A stretch of DNA of 64,000 nt from Kingella oralis (GCF_014054985.1 NZ_CP059569.1:372001-436000), one strand, 5' to 3'; numbered from the stretch's first letter, positions 16,179 to 25,617 are shown. Notes: generated by a model not told the origin, from the letters alone. A program made the numbers and translations.

Positions 16179-17870
16179 CTATTCGTCCCAGCCCTTTTTC
16201 TTGCTGGTTTGCCCGATGCCCACGTTAAAGCTGTTGGTCGGGTCAAGCCGGCGATAGAACGATTTCAGCTCGGGTTTGGCCACATACAAATGCCCCACAT
16301 TATGCTCGGCAGGGTATTGTGCGCCACGCTCGTCCAGCAAGCGCCACATTTCGTGTTCCAGCGCCATGCAGTCGTTGCCTTTTTTCACGATGTAATCTTG
16401 GTGGAAAACGTGGCAGAAGAAATGCCCGTAATACAGCTTGTGGCTGAGCTTGCTGTTGATGCTTTCAGGCAGCACTTCCAGCCAGTCGCGGTCGTTGCGG
16501 CGCAGCGCGATGTCCAGCGCAACAATGTCTTCCACTTCATCGTGATGCACGGCGCGATAGCGCACGGCTGCGCTGGCTACGGCAAAACGGTGCAGCATCG
16601 CCGCCTGCGCTTGCGCGGCATCGCATTCAAAATAGCCGCCTTTGCTCGGGTCGCTGAAAAATTGGCGCAAATAGTCGCGCGTTTCGGCTACGCCGTCGCC
16701 GCCCGCTTTTACGATTAAATGATGCTCGTAGCGGTCGCGGTAATCCAGCATGATTTGCGGCAGATGCTGCGGCAAGAGTTTGGACGCAAGTTGCAAAAAG
16801 CGGTCGGCAAAATGCTGCGGCAGGAAGGGGATTTTTTTGGCGATGCGGTCGGCTTTCTCTTTGGCGGCAAAGAGTTTGGGCAGGTTGTGCGTGCCCGCGT
16901 GTTTAATCACGTAAAACATATCTTTGCCATACACTTCGGCGATGTTAAACGCTTCGCGGTGGATGTATTCGCCCGACACGGGCAGCGTTTTGAAGCTGCC
17001 GAGCATATCGCGGCGGATTTGCGTGAGCACGGTGGTGTCGTTGGTGCCGATGTAGAACACGGCGGTTTGCGTTTCGGCGGGGAAGGTGTCTAGGCGCACG
17101 GCGAACACGGCGAGCTTGCCCGCGCTGCCCGATGCTTCGTAATGCCGCGCGGGGTCGGCGTTGAAGCGAGCGGGCGTGTCGGCATCAATTTCGCGCACAT
17201 GGTTGCAATAGGCGTGGTCGTGCCCTTTGCCGCCTGCACTGATGTCTTTGCGTTGGTAGTGATGCCCTTGCAGGTTGGTTAAAATTTCTTCGGGCGTGTC
17301 GCCCAAATCAATCCCCAAATGGTTCACCAATTCCAATTCGCCTGCTGCGTTGATTTGGGCGTACAACGCCATTTCGGTGTAGGCAGGGCCGCGTTGCACC
17401 AGCGCGCCGCCCGAGTTGTTGCACACGCCGCCCACAATAGATGCGCCGATGCACGATGAGCCGATGACACTGTGCGGTTCGCGCCCGAGCGGTTTGAGCA
17501 GCAATTCCAGTTTGTTGAGCGTTGAACCCGGTAGGCAAACGGCTTGTTCGTTGTTGTTGATAAGCTGAATGGCATCGTTGCGCATGGTGTTGATGATAAC
17601 GATGTCGCGGTCGTAATCGTTGCCGCTGGGGGTGGAGCCGCCTGTTAGCCCTGTGTTGGCGGCTTGGCTGATAACGATGACCCCAGCGTCCACGCAGGCT
17701 TGCAACACGCGCCATTGTTCCAGCAGCGTGGCGGGGCGCACTACGGCGAGCGCGTTGCCCGAGCCGAAGCGGTAGCCTTCGCGGAAAGGCAGCGTTTGCG
17801 CGGGGTCGGTTAGCACATATTGGCTGCCGACGATTTCTTGCAGTTTGGGGATAAGGGTAGATGAAGACAT
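16179..17870 (-). CDS. dld: Quinone-dependent D-lactate dehydrogenase
   Basis: A peripheral membrane FAD enzyme that oxidises D-lactate to pyruvate and feeds the respiratory chain. The 563-residue size matches E. coli Dld. Evidence: the PCMH-type FAD region with VIISQAANTGLTGGSTP and VIGSSCIGASIVGGVCNNSGGALVQRGPA; the membrane-binding and cap region with many basic residues (about 320-420); and a C-terminal NVGHLYVAKPELKSFYRRLDPTNSFNVGIGQTSK. I start at MSSSTLI (ATG at 17870, with GGAGCACTTC upstream); the frame is open 30 codons further through DUS sequence. Lactate use is a known trait of host-adapted Neisseriaceae. Confidence 0.95.
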   Translation of the reverse strand: MSSSTLIPKLQEIVGSQYVLTDPAQTLPFREGYRFGSGNALAVVRPATLLEQWRVLQACVDAGVIVISQAANTGLTGGSTPSGNDYDRDIVIINTMRNDAIQLINNNEQAVCLPGSTLNKLELLLKPLGREPHSVIGSSCIGASIVGGVCNNSGGALVQRGPAYTEMALYAQINAAGELELVNHLGIDLGDTPEEILTNLQGHHYQRKDISAGGKGHDHAYCNHVREIDADTPARFNADPARHYEASGSAGKLAVFAVRLDTFPAETQTAVFYIGTNDTTVLTQIRRDMLGSFKTLPVSGEYIHREAFNIAEVYGKDMFYVIKHAGTHNLPKLFAAKEKADRIAKKIPFLPQHFADRFLQLASKLLPQHLPQIMLDYRDRYEHHLIVKAGGDGVAETRDYLRQFFSDPSKGGYFECDAAQAQAAMLHRFAVASAAVRYRAVHHDEVEDIVALDIALRRNDRDWLEVLPESINSKLSHKLYYGHFFCHVFHQDYIVKKGNDCMALEHEMWRLLDERGAQYPAEHNVGHLYVAKPELKSFYRRLDPTNSFNVGIGQTSKKKGWDE

Positions 17871-18253
17871 GAAGTGCTCCTTGCGCGTGATGGTTTTCGG
17901 TTTGGCTGCGCTGTACGGCGGTTCAGGCTGCCTGAAATGTAGTGCGATGTAGTCTGGCATGTTATCAACAAATCCTGCCGCTGAAAACCGTTAAACCATG
18001 GTGGATAGGCAAATGTTGCGCTAAAAAAGTGGCATCGCCTTGTTTTCAGAGCAGCAAGCGTTTTTTGGGATGCAAATACGCATTTCAGGCTGCCTCAATC
18101 CGCGCGATATAAAGGCAGCCTGAAACCGAAAACGGAGCGGCGGTTCGCAGCCCGAACCATTGTTACCGCGCACCATCGCGCACGCCAAAAAACGCAGATT
18201 TCGCGCCCCTTTTGCGCTAAACTTGCCCCCTTTTACGCTTTTCAGGCTGCCTT

Positions 18254-18574
18254 ATGATTATCCAACTGACTCCGCAACAAGTCCAAACCCTATTGCAACA
18301 ACGCCCCGACACGCTGCTGCTAGATGTGCGCGAAGAGGGCGAAACGCAAATCTGCCAAATCGCCAACAGCACGCACATCCCCATGAACCTCGTCCCCCTG
18401 CGGCAAAACGAATTGCCCGACGGCGTGACGATTATCGTCTATTGCCACCACGGCTTGCGCAGCCTAAACGTTGCCCGCTTTTTGGAACACGCAGGATTTG
18501 AAGAACTGTATAACTTGGCGGGCGGCATAGCGGCGTGGGCGCAGGAAATTGAGCCTGATATGGCAAGATATTGA
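18254..18574 (+). CDS. Rhodanese-like domain protein
   Basis: A single-domain rhodanese of 106 residues. LLLDVREEGETQICQIANSTHIPM is the CH2A/CH2B region and VYCHHGLRS carries the catalytic cysteine in a six-residue loop, followed by LAGGIAAWAQEI. Such proteins handle sulfane sulfur; the donor and acceptor cannot be told from sequence. The 383-base gap upstream (17871-18253) contains three DUS copies and no other structure I can support. Confidence 0.88.
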   Translation: MIIQLTPQQVQTLLQQRPDTLLLDVREEGETQICQIANSTHIPMNLVPLRQNELPDGVTIIVYCHHGLRSLNVARFLEHAGFEELYNLAGGIAAWAQEIEPDMARY

Positions 18575-19051
18575 AAAACGGGTATGGCGCGGGATTGCGC
18601 CCAAAAAGCCCAAGGCAGCCTGAAAACGGGTTTGCTTCGCCGAAGCATGCGAACCCGTTTTCAGGCTGCCTTGTTGCTGTCATGCAGGCAAAAAATGCGC
18701 TCGTTTTGCAACGAGCGCGAATCTACAAAGGAGAAAATAGAGGAGAAATATCCAACCGCATGTGCGACTGGATGGGGCGTATTATGTATTTTTATTTCAT
18801 ATCTGTCAAGCTGGTAACGGGGTGGATTATGCTAAATTTGTTGCTGATTTTATTGAAATACAATATTTTATGCTTTTGTTGCGTGGATTGCGGGGGTGTA
18901 GGCATATATCAACATACATGAATGTTTGCTTTTGGGGTATATTTATCCGACATGGCGGCAGCCTGAAAACGGGCGAAGCCGGAACAGCCGTTTAACGCTG
19001 TTTCAGCTTCGCCCGTTTGGGTCATGCCATCCAGCCCATTTTGCAGGCGGT
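18575..19051. other. Gene-free stretch with an AT-rich core
   Basis: The 477 bases between the rhodanese and hpnC genes contain an inverted DUS pair at about 18614-18672 and a DUS near 18958. From about 18720 to 18925 the sequence becomes AT-rich and contains GGAG-like sites and short overlapping frames of hydrophobic residues, but none has a convincing start, length and codon use together. It may be the remnant of a small gene. Confidence 0.4.
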
Positions 19052-19870
19052 TTATTTTTTCTGCCACGCGCGTTTCACAATGTGCAGCCAGTCTTTCCAA
19101 TCCAGCGTGGGGCGGTGTTGAAACACATCGTATTGATTGGCGGCGATTTTTTCCAAAATGCGGTTGCCGCCTAAAATAATCATGCGGATTTCAAAGCCGA
19201 TGCGCCCCGTGAGTGCTTTGCCCAGCGGCGCGCCTGCGTGCAGGATTTTGTGCGTTTTGCTGCATTGGTGGGCGATGAGTTGGCGCAGTTGCGGGGTGAT
19301 TTTGCCTTGCGCGATGTCTTGCTCGCGCACTTGGAATTTCATCAAGTCGTCTTGCGGCAGATAAATGCGGTTTTTCTGCCAGTCTAGCGCGATGTCTTGC
19401 CAAAAATTGATGAGTTGCAGGGCGGTGCAGATGCCGTCGCTTTGGGCAAGGTGATAGGGGTCGGTGGTGCCGTTAAGCTGGAGGATGATGCGCCCGATGG
19501 GGTTGGCAGAGCGGCGCGCGTAGTCAATCAGCTCGGCGAAGTTTTGGTAGCGCGTTTTTTCGGTGTCTTGCTGGAAGGCGGAGAGTAGGTCGTAGAAGGG
19601 TTTGAGCGGCAGGGCGAAGGGGGCGATGGCTTCGCGGTGCAGCCGTTGCATCAGCGGGGTGTGCGGGGCTTGACTGGCGGCGATGCGGTCTAGCTCGGCG
19701 GTGAGCGCGGCGAGTTGGGCTTGGCGTTCGGCGGGGGTGGCGTTGCCTTCGTCGGCGATGTCGTCGGCGGTGCGGGCAAAGGCGTAAACGGCGTGGATGG
19801 GGCGGCGCAGGTGGCGCGGGAGCAGGATGGAGCCGACGGGGAAGTTTTCGTAGTGGTTGGGTGCGGTCAT
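19052..19870 (-). CDS. hpnC: Squalene/phytoene synthase family protein, HpnC type
   Basis: A 272-residue trans-isoprenyl synthase. The first aspartate-rich motif ARTADDIADE is at residues 32-41 and the second, NFWQDIALDW, near 172; KNRIYLPQDDL follows. These are typical of HpnC, which in hopanoid producers makes hydroxysqualene from presqualene diphosphate. No hpnD or hpnE is in the window, so the physiological product here is unknown; neisserial genomes often carry this gene family. A hairpin and DUS pair separate it from dksA. Confidence 0.85.
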   Translation of the reverse strand: MTAPNHYENFPVGSILLPRHLRRPIHAVYAFARTADDIADEGNATPAERQAQLAALTAELDRIAASQAPHTPLMQRLHREAIAPFALPLKPFYDLLSAFQQDTEKTRYQNFAELIDYARRSANPIGRIILQLNGTTDPYHLAQSDGICTALQLINFWQDIALDWQKNRIYLPQDDLMKFQVREQDIAQGKITPQLRQLIAHQCSKTHKILHAGAPLGKALTGRIGFEIRMIILGGNRILEKIAANQYDVFQHRPTLDWKDWLHIVKRAWQKK

Positions 19871-19996
19871 GGTTGTTGTTGGGATTTTTGTTGTGCGGAT
19901 GGGTTTGGCTTTGTAACTTCGTTTTCAGGCTGCCTCAGGCTTAATCAAAACAGGGTTCGGCAGCCTGAAACGCAGTTTGGCGAGGCGAAAACACAA

Positions 19997-20022
19997 CACC
20001 CGATAATCGCGTTATCGGGTGT
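19997..20022 (-). terminator. Hairpin after dksA
   Basis: ACACCCGATAA and TTATCGGGTGT form an 11-bp stem with a 5-base loop just downstream of dksA. The T run on the minus strand is interrupted, so its strength is uncertain. Confidence 0.55.
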
Positions 20023-20026
20023 GGGC

Positions 20027-20446
20027 TTAATCGGCAAATTGTTTTTTTAAGCGTTCGCGGCGTTCTTGCGCTTCAACGGATAGGGTTGCCGTGGGGCGGG
20101 CGAGCAGGCGTTTTAAGCCGATGGGTTCGCCGGTGTCGTGGCAGAAGCCGTATTCGCCTTCGTCGATTTCGCGCAGCGCGGCTTGGATTTTGGCGAGCAG
20201 TTTGCGTTCGCGGTCGCGGGCGCGCAGTTCTAGGGCGTATTCTTCTTCTTGGCTGGCGCGGTCGGCGGGGTCGGCGGCGGATGCGGTGTCGTGTTGCATG
20301 CGGTCGGTGGTGGCATCGGCTTTGTTGATGATTTCGTCTTGCTGCTGGCTGAGCAGGTTACGGAAAAATTCCAGATGCTGCGCGTTCATGTAGTCTTCTT
20401 CCGGGCCGTCCCATGCGAGAATGTCTTTTTCGGTGAGCTTTGCCAT
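20027..20446 (-). CDS. dksA: RNA polymerase-binding transcription factor DksA, zinc-less variant
   Basis: Binds in the RNA polymerase secondary channel and, with ppGpp, resets transcription in starvation. The 139-residue protein has the coiled-coil with the tip motif DPADRA (59-64), equivalent to the acidic tip of E. coli DksA. The four zinc cysteines are not kept: the finger reads C102-x2-T105-x17-S123-x2-A126, so only one cysteine remains. The same C/T/S/A pattern is known for P. aeruginosa DksA2, which works without zinc. No second dksA is seen in this window. Confidence 0.93.
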   Translation of the reverse strand: MAKLTEKDILAWDGPEEDYMNAQHLEFFRNLLSQQQDEIINKADATTDRMQHDTASAADPADRASQEEEYALELRARDRERKLLAKIQAALREIDEGEYGFCHDTGEPIGLKRLLARPTATLSVEAQERRERLKKQFAD

Positions 20447-20519
20447 GGTTGTTATCCTTTTGTTTTAGCGGAGCGCTTAATTTTGAAGCGGCGGATAATA
20501 TCATGTTTTCAGAATGCAC

Positions 20520-20556
20520 TGTATGGTTTTTGGCGGTTTCGCTTTGTATAATGCGT
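20520..20556 (+). promoter_or_regulatory. Possible promoter (-10 TATAAT) for the SIMPL gene
   Basis: TATAAT at 20547-20552 lies in the divergent gap between dksA and the SIMPL-domain gene, about 70 bases before the latter's start. No good -35 hexamer is seen; TGGTTT at 20524-20529 is the nearest at 17-base spacing. Confidence 0.4.
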
Positions 20557-20623
20557 TTCGTTGTAACTTTGTGCTTTTCAGGCTGCCTAAACGGCTTTTT
20601 TGTATCTTTATTAGGAGTGTTTG

Positions 20624-21334
20624 ATGATGTTTCAGAAATGGGTTTTGCTTGCGGCTGCGGCTTTGGCTGCGCCCGCGATGGCGGAAGAATTGCATTACAA
20701 CGTGGCGGAGTTTTCGGAAAGCGCGAGCGTGCGCGTGCCCAACGACACGATGTCGGTTACGCTGCGCGTGGTGGAATCGGGAGCTTCGCGCGAGGCGGTG
20801 AGCAATAAGGTTACCAAGCGTGTGAACGCGGTGCTGGCGCGCGCCAAGGCAAATCGCGCGTTTGAGGTGGAATCGGGCAGCCGCAGCGTTTATCCTGAAT
20901 ACGATGAAAAACGCGTGGGGATTAAGGGCTGGACGGATTCGGCGGATATTTATGTGAAAAGCACGGATTTTGCGGCGTTGAGCAAGCTGGTGGCAGATAG
21001 CCAGCAAGATGCGATGCTGGGCGGCGTGTCGTTTAGCGTGTCGCCGAAAAAATATGCGGCGGCGGTGGACGAAGCAAGCGAGCAGGCGTTGCGGTCGTTT
21101 CGCACGCGGGCGCAGAAGGTGAGCCGCACGCTGGGTTTTTCAAATTACAAGATTGTGCGCGTGGAATTGCATCAGTCGTTTGAAAATGGGGAGGAGGGCG
21201 TGGCAGCAGCGCCCATGATGGCGGAAAGTTTTGCGCGCAGCGCGAAGGCAATGGATGCGGCGATGCCGATGGACTTGGATGCGGGCGTGCGGACGGTGCG
21301 GCAAACGGTGCGCGGCTCGGTGCAGATGCAATAA
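20624..21334 (+). CDS. SIMPL (DUF541) domain periplasmic protein
   Basis: A 236-residue exported protein with a signal peptide (FQKWVLLAAAALAAPAMA, cut before EELHY). The mature part fits the SIMPL/DUF541 family: an N-terminal repeat (FSESASVRVPNDTMSVTLRVVESG), the helix with NAVLARAKANRAFEVESGSRSVYPEYD, and GWTDSADIYVKSTDFAALSKLV. Family members form ring-like oligomers and some affect oxidative stress survival; the role is otherwise unknown. AGGAG at 20613-20617 best serves the ATG at 20624; a TTG lies one codon before it. Confidence 0.82.
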   Translation: MMFQKWVLLAAAALAAPAMAEELHYNVAEFSESASVRVPNDTMSVTLRVVESGASREAVSNKVTKRVNAVLARAKANRAFEVESGSRSVYPEYDEKRVGIKGWTDSADIYVKSTDFAALSKLVADSQQDAMLGGVSFSVSPKKYAAAVDEASEQALRSFRTRAQKVSRTLGFSNYKIVRVELHQSFENGEEGVAAAPMMAESFARSAKAMDAAMPMDLDAGVRTVRQTVRGSVQMQ

Positions 21335-21431
21335 ATAAAGATAATAAATAAGGGTTCAGGCTGCCTATATCTATATGACAATGAGGCAGCCTGAAAAGCA
21401 TCGCGGGCGAAATTTTGGATTAGGCAAAACA

Positions 21432-21462
21432 AAAACGACGCTGAATAAACCAGCGTCGTTTT
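21432..21462 (-). terminator. Terminator of tRNA-Ser
   Basis: AAAACGACGCTG (21432-21443) and CAGCGTCGTTTT (21451-21462) form a perfect 12-bp stem, six bases beyond the tRNA 3' end. On the minus strand it is followed by GTTTTTGTTTTG. Confidence 0.85.
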
Positions 21463-21467
21463 ATATT

Positions 21468-21561
21468 TGGCGGAGTAAGAGGGATTCGAACCCTCGATGC
21501 AGGTTTAAGCCCACATGCACCCTTAGCAGGGGTGTGCCTTCAGCCTCTCAGCCATTACTCC
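21468..21561 (-). tRNA. tRNA-Ser(GCU)
   Basis: Read on the minus strand, GGAGTAA pairs with TTACTCC as the acceptor stem, followed by discriminator G and an encoded CCA. The D arm is TGGCTGAGAGGCTGAAGGC. The anticodon loop CTGCTAA gives anticodon GCT, reading AGU/AGC serine codons. A long variable arm (class II) with stem GTGGGC/ACCTGC-like pairing and the T arm GAGGGTTCGAATCCCTC complete it. The length of 94 including CCA is normal for tRNA-Ser. Confidence 0.95.
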
Positions 21562-21643
21562 AAGAAGGAAAGTACGCGATGATATAGGTGCGGTTAGGTT
21601 TTGTCAATCTTGGCGCTTGTGGTTCGCAAAGATTGGTTTGTTT

Positions 21644-22132
21644 TTATTGTAGAAATTTTCTCATCAGCATGCAGCGTGTGGCGATGTTTTGGTTAAACGG
21701 CATAATGGCTTCGCCAAGCGCTTCGTAGCCGTTAAGGGCGTAGAAATTAACGGAATTCATGGATGCGTACACTTTGAGCACGCTTAAATTGGCGGCGGTG
21801 CTGAGTTTTTCGGCGCGTTGCAGCATGGCTGTGCCTAATCCGTTGTTTTGTAAGAAGGGATGGACATAGAGCGCGTCCAGCAGGGCTTCTTGGGTGTCCA
21901 GCAGGAAAAAGCCGCCGATGCGGTTTTTGTATTCGATTACCCACATGGTTTTGTGCGGGTTGTCCAGCGCGGCGGCGTAGCCGTTGGGGTTGAGTTGGCT
22001 GAGCCATGCGTCTAGGATTTCTTGGTTGTAGCTTTTGATGCAGGTGTGGCGCACGGATAGGCGGTGCAGTTCGTAGATGGTGTGGCAGTCTTCGTGTTTG
22101 GCGGGGCGCAGGTGGGTGATGAGGGGATTCAT
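21644..22132 (-). CDS. GNAT family N-acetyltransferase
   Basis: A 162-residue acetyl-CoA-dependent acyltransferase. The family motif A is seen as LYVHPFLQNNGLGTAMLQRAEKL (Q/R-x-x-G-x-G/A), followed by LKVYASMNSVNFYALNGYEALGE, typical of small-molecule or protein N-acetyltransferases. I start at MNPLITHLRPA because the longer frame begins in DUS sequence; the ribosome-binding site is weak. Substrate unknown. Confidence 0.82.
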   Translation of the reverse strand: MNPLITHLRPAKHEDCHTIYELHRLSVRHTCIKSYNQEILDAWLSQLNPNGYAAALDNPHKTMWVIEYKNRIGGFFLLDTQEALLDALYVHPFLQNNGLGTAMLQRAEKLSTAANLSVLKVYASMNSVNFYALNGYEALGEAIMPFNQNIATRCMLMRKFLQ

Positions 22133-22222
22133 GGCGGTGTTGGGGAGGATGAGGCAGCCTGAAACGAAGTTCGACGAGGTTGAGATGAACAAAACCCGTT
22201 TTCAGGCTGCCTAAACACAGGC

Positions 22223-22252
22223 AAAACAGGCATCTGTGTCGCAAGATGCCTG
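22223..22252 (-). terminator. Terminator after the polyamine-binding protein gene
   Basis: CAGGCATCT (22227-22235) and AGATGCCTG (22244-22252) form a perfect 9-bp stem followed on the minus strand by TTTTG, just past the gene end. Confidence 0.75.
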
Positions 22253-22262
22253 CTGGGCCGGT

Positions 22263-23411
22263 TTAGCGTTTGGTTTTGAGGTTGAGCCAAAGCTGGGTTT
22301 GCAGTTTGACGGTTTCGGGCGTTTTGGGCAGCACCACAAAGCTGTTGGCTTTGGTTTCGGGGCTGGGGAAAATGGACGGGTCGTCGGCAAGCGTTTTGTC
22401 CATCAGGGCGCGCGCGCCTTGGCTGGCCGGGGCGTAGGTTACAAAATTACCGTTTTTGGCGGCGACTTTGGCGTCGAGCGTGTAGTTGATGTATTTATGC
22501 GCGTTGGCAATGTTTTTGGCGTCTTTGGGAATCATGAACGAATCTATCCAGATGCCTACGCCTGTTTTGGGGGTGAGCACTTGGATGTCGTTGTTGCCGA
22601 TTTCGGCGGCGCGGCGTTTGGCGATGTTCAAATCGCCGCCGTAGCCGATGGCAACGCATAAATTGCCTTGCGCGAGATTGTTGATGTAGCCAGACGAGCT
22701 GAACAGGCGCACGTCATGGCGTACTTTACGCATGGTTTCGGCGGCGGCTTCCAGGTCGGCTTTGTCGTTGCTGTTGGGGTCTTTGCCGATGTATTTGAGC
22801 ACAAGGGGGAATTGTTCGGTGGGGCTGTCAAAAAAGCTGATGCCGCAGTGTTTGAGCTTGCCGGTGTATTCGGGGTTGAAAACCAAATCCCATTCGTTGG
22901 CGGGCAGTTGGTCTGTGCCGAGGGCTTTGGCGACGAGTTTTTTGTTGATGGCCAGAGTGTTGATGCCCCAGAAATAGGGAACGGCGTATTTGTTGCCCGC
23001 GTCCACTTGCGCCATCAGTTTGAGCAGCTCGGGGTCGATGTTGTTGTAGTTGGGGATTTGGCTTTTGTCGATTTCCTGATACGCGCCCGCTTTGATTTGC
23101 CGTCCGACGTTGGCGATGGATGGGGCGACGAGGTCAAAGCCTGATTTGCCGGTTAAAACCTTGGCTTCCAATACTTCGTTGCTGTCATAAAACGCTTGGG
23201 TTACTTCAACTGAATTGTTTTTTTCAAATTCGGTGATGGTGTCGGGGTCTACATAATCAGACCAAACGTAAAGATTCAGTTGGCTGGTGGCAGCGTTGTT
23301 CTTTTGCGCGGATTCGGACGCGACAGCAGCCGACTGGTCTTGGTTGTCCGAACCGCTGCACGCACCCAAGAATAAGGCGGCGAGCATGCTGGCAAGCAGG
23401 GTTTTGTTCAT
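22263..23411 (-). CDS. potF: Spermidine/putrescine ABC transporter substrate-binding lipoprotein
   Basis: A PotD/PotF-type periplasmic binding protein of 382 residues, here a lipoprotein: signal peptide with lipobox LGAC, cysteine 18 being the lipid site. The mature domain begins LNLYVWSDYVDPDTITEFEK, the hallmark of the polyamine-binding family, and continues with SGFDLVAPS and PYFWGINTLAINK. The long aspartate/tryptophan-rich binding region resembles PotF (putrescine) more than PotD. No permease or ATPase genes are beside it, so it may feed a transporter encoded elsewhere. Confidence 0.88.
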   Translation of the reverse strand: MNKTLLASMLAALFLGACSGSDNQDQSAAVASESAQKNNAATSQLNLYVWSDYVDPDTITEFEKNNSVEVTQAFYDSNEVLEAKVLTGKSGFDLVAPSIANVGRQIKAGAYQEIDKSQIPNYNNIDPELLKLMAQVDAGNKYAVPYFWGINTLAINKKLVAKALGTDQLPANEWDLVFNPEYTGKLKHCGISFFDSPTEQFPLVLKYIGKDPNSNDKADLEAAAETMRKVRHDVRLFSSSGYINNLAQGNLCVAIGYGGDLNIAKRRAAEIGNNDIQVLTPKTGVGIWIDSFMIPKDAKNIANAHKYINYTLDAKVAAKNGNFVTYAPASQGARALMDKTLADDPSIFPSPETKANSFVVLPKTPETVKLQTQLWLNLKTKR

Positions 23412-23665
23412 GTTGGTTCCTAAATAAAAAGGGCGTGGTTTTAAGCACGCCTAGGGTCAATAAAAGGCTTGGAAAACAGGCGCGATTAAACGCAAAAACA
23501 GGGGGCAACGCAAGCGGTTTTTCGCATCCGGCGCAGATTATTTTAGAGCGGTTTGCCAAGCCCACAAAACGGCTGCTTTCGGGTACAATTCGCTCCCATT
23601 TCATTGACCGTTTTCAGGCTGCATCACAGTTCAAAGGCAGCCTGAAAATCATTTGTGAGACCACC

Positions 23666-25360
23666 ATGCTGACCAAAGACCAATTTGCCGACAACCACTT
23701 CATCCGCACCATCATCGAAGACGACCTCAAAACGGGCGCGCACGCCGCCATCCACACCCGCTTTCCCCCCGAGCCCAACGGCTACCTGCACATCGGACAC
23801 GCCAAATCCATCTGCCTGAATTTCGGCTTGGCGTATGTGTTTGATGGGCAATGCAACCTGCGTTTCGATGACACCAACCCCGAAAAAGAAAACGACGAAT
23901 ACGTCAATTCCATCAAAGAAGACGTTGAATGGCTGGGCTTTCATTGGGCGGGCGAAGCGCGATATGCCTCCAACTATTTCGACCAACTGTTTGATTACGC
24001 CGTTGGTTTAATTAAAGACGGCAAAGCCTATGTGGACGATCTTACGCCCGAAGAAATGCGCGAATACCGCGGCACGCTCACCGAAGCGGGCAAAAACAGC
24101 CCCTACCGCGAGCGCAGCGTGGAAGAAAACCTTGATTTGTTTTATAAAATGCGCGACGGCGCGTTCCCAGACGGCAGCAAAACCCTGCGTCTGAAAATTG
24201 ACATGGCCTCGGGCAATGTAAACATGCGCGACCCCGTCATCTACCGCATTCGCCGCGCCCACCACCACAACACCGGCGACAAATGGTGCATCTACCCGAT
24301 GTACGACTACACCCACTGCATTTCCGACGCCATCGAAGGCATCACCCACTCGCTGTGCACGCTCGAATTTGAAGCCCACCGCCCGCTGTATGACTGGGTG
24401 TTGGACAACATTCCCGCGCCGCACGCCACGCGCCCACATCAATACGAGTTCTCGCGCTTGGAATTGCTGTATTCCATCACGTCCAAACGCAAGCTCAACC
24501 AACTGGTTACCGAAAAACACGTCAGCGGCTGGGACGACCCGCGCATGCCCACCATCTCCGGTATGCGCCGCCGCGGCTACACGCCCGAGGGGCTGCGCCT
24601 GTTTGCCAAACGCGCCGGCATTTCCAAATCGGAAAACGTGGTGGACATGAGCGTGCTGGAAGGCGCCATCCGCGAGGAATTGGAACACGCCGCGCCGCGC
24701 TTGATGGCGGTGTTAAACCCGCTGAAAGTTACGCTCACCAATTACCAAGCGGGCGTTACCCAAAGCCGCACCGCCGCGTTCCATCCCAACCATCCCGAGT
24801 TTGGCGAGCGCGATGTGCCGATTGGCGCAACGATTTATATTGAGCAAGACGATTTTGCCGAAGAGCCGCCCAAGGGCTGGAAACGCTTAACGCTGGGCGG
24901 CGAAGTGCGCCTGCGCCACAGCTATGTGATGCGCTGCGATGAAGTGGTGAAAGATGCGAACGGCAAAATTGTGGAACTCAAATGCACGATAGACCACGAC
25001 ACGCTGGGCAAAAATCCCGAAGGGCGCAAAGTGAAAGGCGTGATTCATTGGGTGTCTGCCGAGCATGCCACGCCGATTACCGTGCGGCTGTATGACCGCT
25101 TGTTTACGGTGGAACGCCCCGATGCGGTGCGCGGCGACGATGGCGAATACCTGCCGTTTACCGATTTTCTCAACCCCGATTCGGTGCGCGAAATCACCGC
25201 TTATGCCGAAAGCGCGGTGAACGATTTGCCACCCGAAAGCCATTGGCAGTTTGAGCGCATCGGCTATTTTGTTACCGACCGTTATGACCATAAAACAGGG
25301 CAACAGCCTGTGTTTAACCGCACGGTGGGGCTGAAAGATACTTGGCAAGCCAAGGCGTAA
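23666..25360 (+). CDS. glnS: Glutaminyl-tRNA synthetase
   Basis: A class I synthetase of 564 residues charging tRNA-Gln. The HIGH motif is in PPEPNGYLHIGHAKS, FDDTNPEKE is the conserved ATP/tRNA site, and SITSKRKLNQLV is the KMSKS equivalent; two C-terminal beta-barrels bind the anticodon. The ATG at 23666 fits the normal N terminus (MLTKDQFADNHFI); the frame is open 77 codons further upstream through a DUS and is not expected to be coding. Presence of GlnRS together with GluQ below is usual in this family. Confidence 0.97.
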   Translation: MLTKDQFADNHFIRTIIEDDLKTGAHAAIHTRFPPEPNGYLHIGHAKSICLNFGLAYVFDGQCNLRFDDTNPEKENDEYVNSIKEDVEWLGFHWAGEARYASNYFDQLFDYAVGLIKDGKAYVDDLTPEEMREYRGTLTEAGKNSPYRERSVEENLDLFYKMRDGAFPDGSKTLRLKIDMASGNVNMRDPVIYRIRRAHHHNTGDKWCIYPMYDYTHCISDAIEGITHSLCTLEFEAHRPLYDWVLDNIPAPHATRPHQYEFSRLELLYSITSKRKLNQLVTEKHVSGWDDPRMPTISGMRRRGYTPEGLRLFAKRAGISKSENVVDMSVLEGAIREELEHAAPRLMAVLNPLKVTLTNYQAGVTQSRTAAFHPNHPEFGERDVPIGATIYIEQDDFAEEPPKGWKRLTLGGEVRLRHSYVMRCDEVVKDANGKIVELKCTIDHDTLGKNPEGRKVKGVIHWVSAEHATPITVRLYDRLFTVERPDAVRGDDGEYLPFTDFLNPDSVREITAYAESAVNDLPPESHWQFERIGYFVTDRYDHKTGQQPVFNRTVGLKDTWQAKA

Positions 25361-25617
25361 TCATCCGAAGTATGAAGTTTCAGGCTGCCTTGGGAACGGC
25401 AAAGGCAGCCTGAAAACGGTTTTTGCATCATCATCAGCAGCAGCATTAGCATTGGCTAGCAGCATCAGCCATGCAACGCCTTTTCAGGCTGCCTAATGCG
25501 CCCGCCAAAGGCAGCCTGAAAACGCCATCAACCCAAGTTCCTTCCTTTTCAAAACATCCCAATCCTATTTTCAGGCTGCCCTGTTGCACCATTAGGCAGC
25601 CTGAAACCCATAGCCAA

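Noticed and set aside
18762..18995. Short hydrophobic frames in the AT-rich stretch after the rhodanese gene
   Set aside because: Several overlapping frames, none with both a good start and a plausible length; one ends in DUS-encoded residues.
23435..23665. Upstream extension of glnS (77 codons)
   Set aside because: The normal GlnRS N terminus fits the ATG at 23666; the extension contains a DUS and unrelated sequence.
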